Source: Branchipolynoe longqiensis
Lineage: Eukaryota; Annelida; Polychaeta; Phyllodocida; Polynoidae
Direction of reading: 5' to 3'
Length of the DNA stretch: 64,000 bases
Assembly: GCA_030323885.1 (NCBI GenBank)
Contig: CM059198.1
Coordinates: forward strand, 14,112,462-14,176,461
Shown piece after piece: positions 63,500 through 64,000 of this stretch. The notes beneath the pieces are model-generated. The model searched no databases, had not been told where the DNA came from, and saw only the letters and a list, made by a program, of their open reading frames with translations. A program made the translations under genes and the position numbers. Every line of letters begins with the position of its first letter. Position 1 is the first letter of the stretch.

Positions 63500-64000
63500 A
63501 GACTACCGAGAATGGTTAGTAGTGACTACTGACGGTTTATTATAGAATTTCGGTGAGTTTCGGTAGCATTTTCTTTTTATTTGTTTTATAATACTATACG
63601 TGTATATTTCTTTATTTAATTGTTAGCTGACTACTGTTATTTTTGAACGCACGTGAGTGATTTGAACGCATGTGGTGTGACTTCAATACACGTGTAGTTT
63701 CATTTTTGACGTTAGGAGTAGTACTAGAATTATTTAATAGAAACTATATTATATTTGTAGTATTTTTATTTCATTTAATTTGATATGCTATTTTAAATTC
63801 TAAATTTCTTGAGGTTGAGAGATTTGAGGACTTGACAGAGACTGCGACTGGTGGGTTGGTTGGAGTGAATAAGTTGTTTTTCTTCTATTTGATTCTCTAT
63901 TCTTTTTACTTTTTGCAAGGATTAAATTGAAGTAAATTACTTTGTCGACGAATTTCCGACGAAAGTGTCTTTTCTTAAGGGTTACATTAGTCTTGGACGT

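Larger units (their letters stand above)
62972..64000 (+). mobile_element. Ty3/Gypsy element, 5' LTR and leader, cut by the window edge
   Basis: The LTR at 62972-63478 is followed after three bases by a primer-binding site (63482-63499) and a leader that matches the inverse of 56410-56914. It is the same family as the element at 50-57 kb, in opposite orientation. gag would start beyond 64000. Confidence 0.92.

Overview
This is animal (metazoan) DNA, not bacterial. A host gene has GT-AG introns, there is a stretch of a Frizzled Wnt receptor, tRNA-derived SINE sequence is present, and almost everything else is eukaryotic retrotransposon. The density of tyrosine-recombinase (YR) retrotransposons and the SINE style suggest a marine invertebrate, but the phylum cannot be fixed from the sequence. 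A run of 500 Ns (24423-24922) marks an assembly gap.

Layout. 1-1008: endonuclease part of a LINE (minus). 1008-6786: DIRS1-like element (minus) with gag, RT-RNase H-methylase-like and YR frames, inverted terminal repeats and an internal complementary region. 7500-11900: relic of a Ty3/Gypsy element (plus) with gag, integrase C-terminus and a probable envelope-like region, interrupted by the 3' half of a CR1/L2-like LINE (10399-11345, minus). 15207-23388: a host gene or tandem pair encoding PAN/apple-like cysteine-rich modules. One of its introns contains a structurally complete Ngaro/PAT-type element (17658-23045, plus) with split direct repeats. 24.3-25.7 kb: perfect hairpins, the gap, and a LINE ORF1 with three zinc knuckles (minus). 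25.7-31.2 kb: mostly non-coding, with a long poly-G tract, microsatellites and a tRNA-like segment. 31.2-35.5 kb: a second YR retrotransposon family (plus), cut off by a Gypsy LTR fragment. 35.7-41.3 kb: AT-rich non-coding DNA with tandem repeats. 41331-48897: a full-length member of the same second family (minus) with its own split direct repeats.

49536-57445: a Ty3/Gypsy element (minus) with 5' LTR, primer-binding site, gag, a -1 frameshift heptamer, protease, RT, RNase H and integrase. It is decayed and interrupted by a 1.68 kb hairpin-rich terminal-inverted-repeat element. Its integrase C-terminal frame runs without a stop into the last three transmembrane helices and tail of a Frizzled-1/2/7-type receptor, in place of a 3' LTR. 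57.9-58.9 kb: a 15-bp minisatellite and a SINE with a perfect 14-bp target duplication. 59469-61515: a decayed Ngaro-like relic cut by a diverged Gypsy solo LTR (61515-62046). 62972-64000: the 5' LTR and leader of another copy of the same Gypsy family, in the opposite orientation and running off the edge.

The transposons encode the usual sets: Gag; RT and RNase H for cDNA synthesis; and either a tyrosine recombinase or a DDE integrase. The only host coding sequences recognised are the PAN-like exons and the Frizzled 3' part. The most unusual object is the integrase-Frizzled fusion frame.
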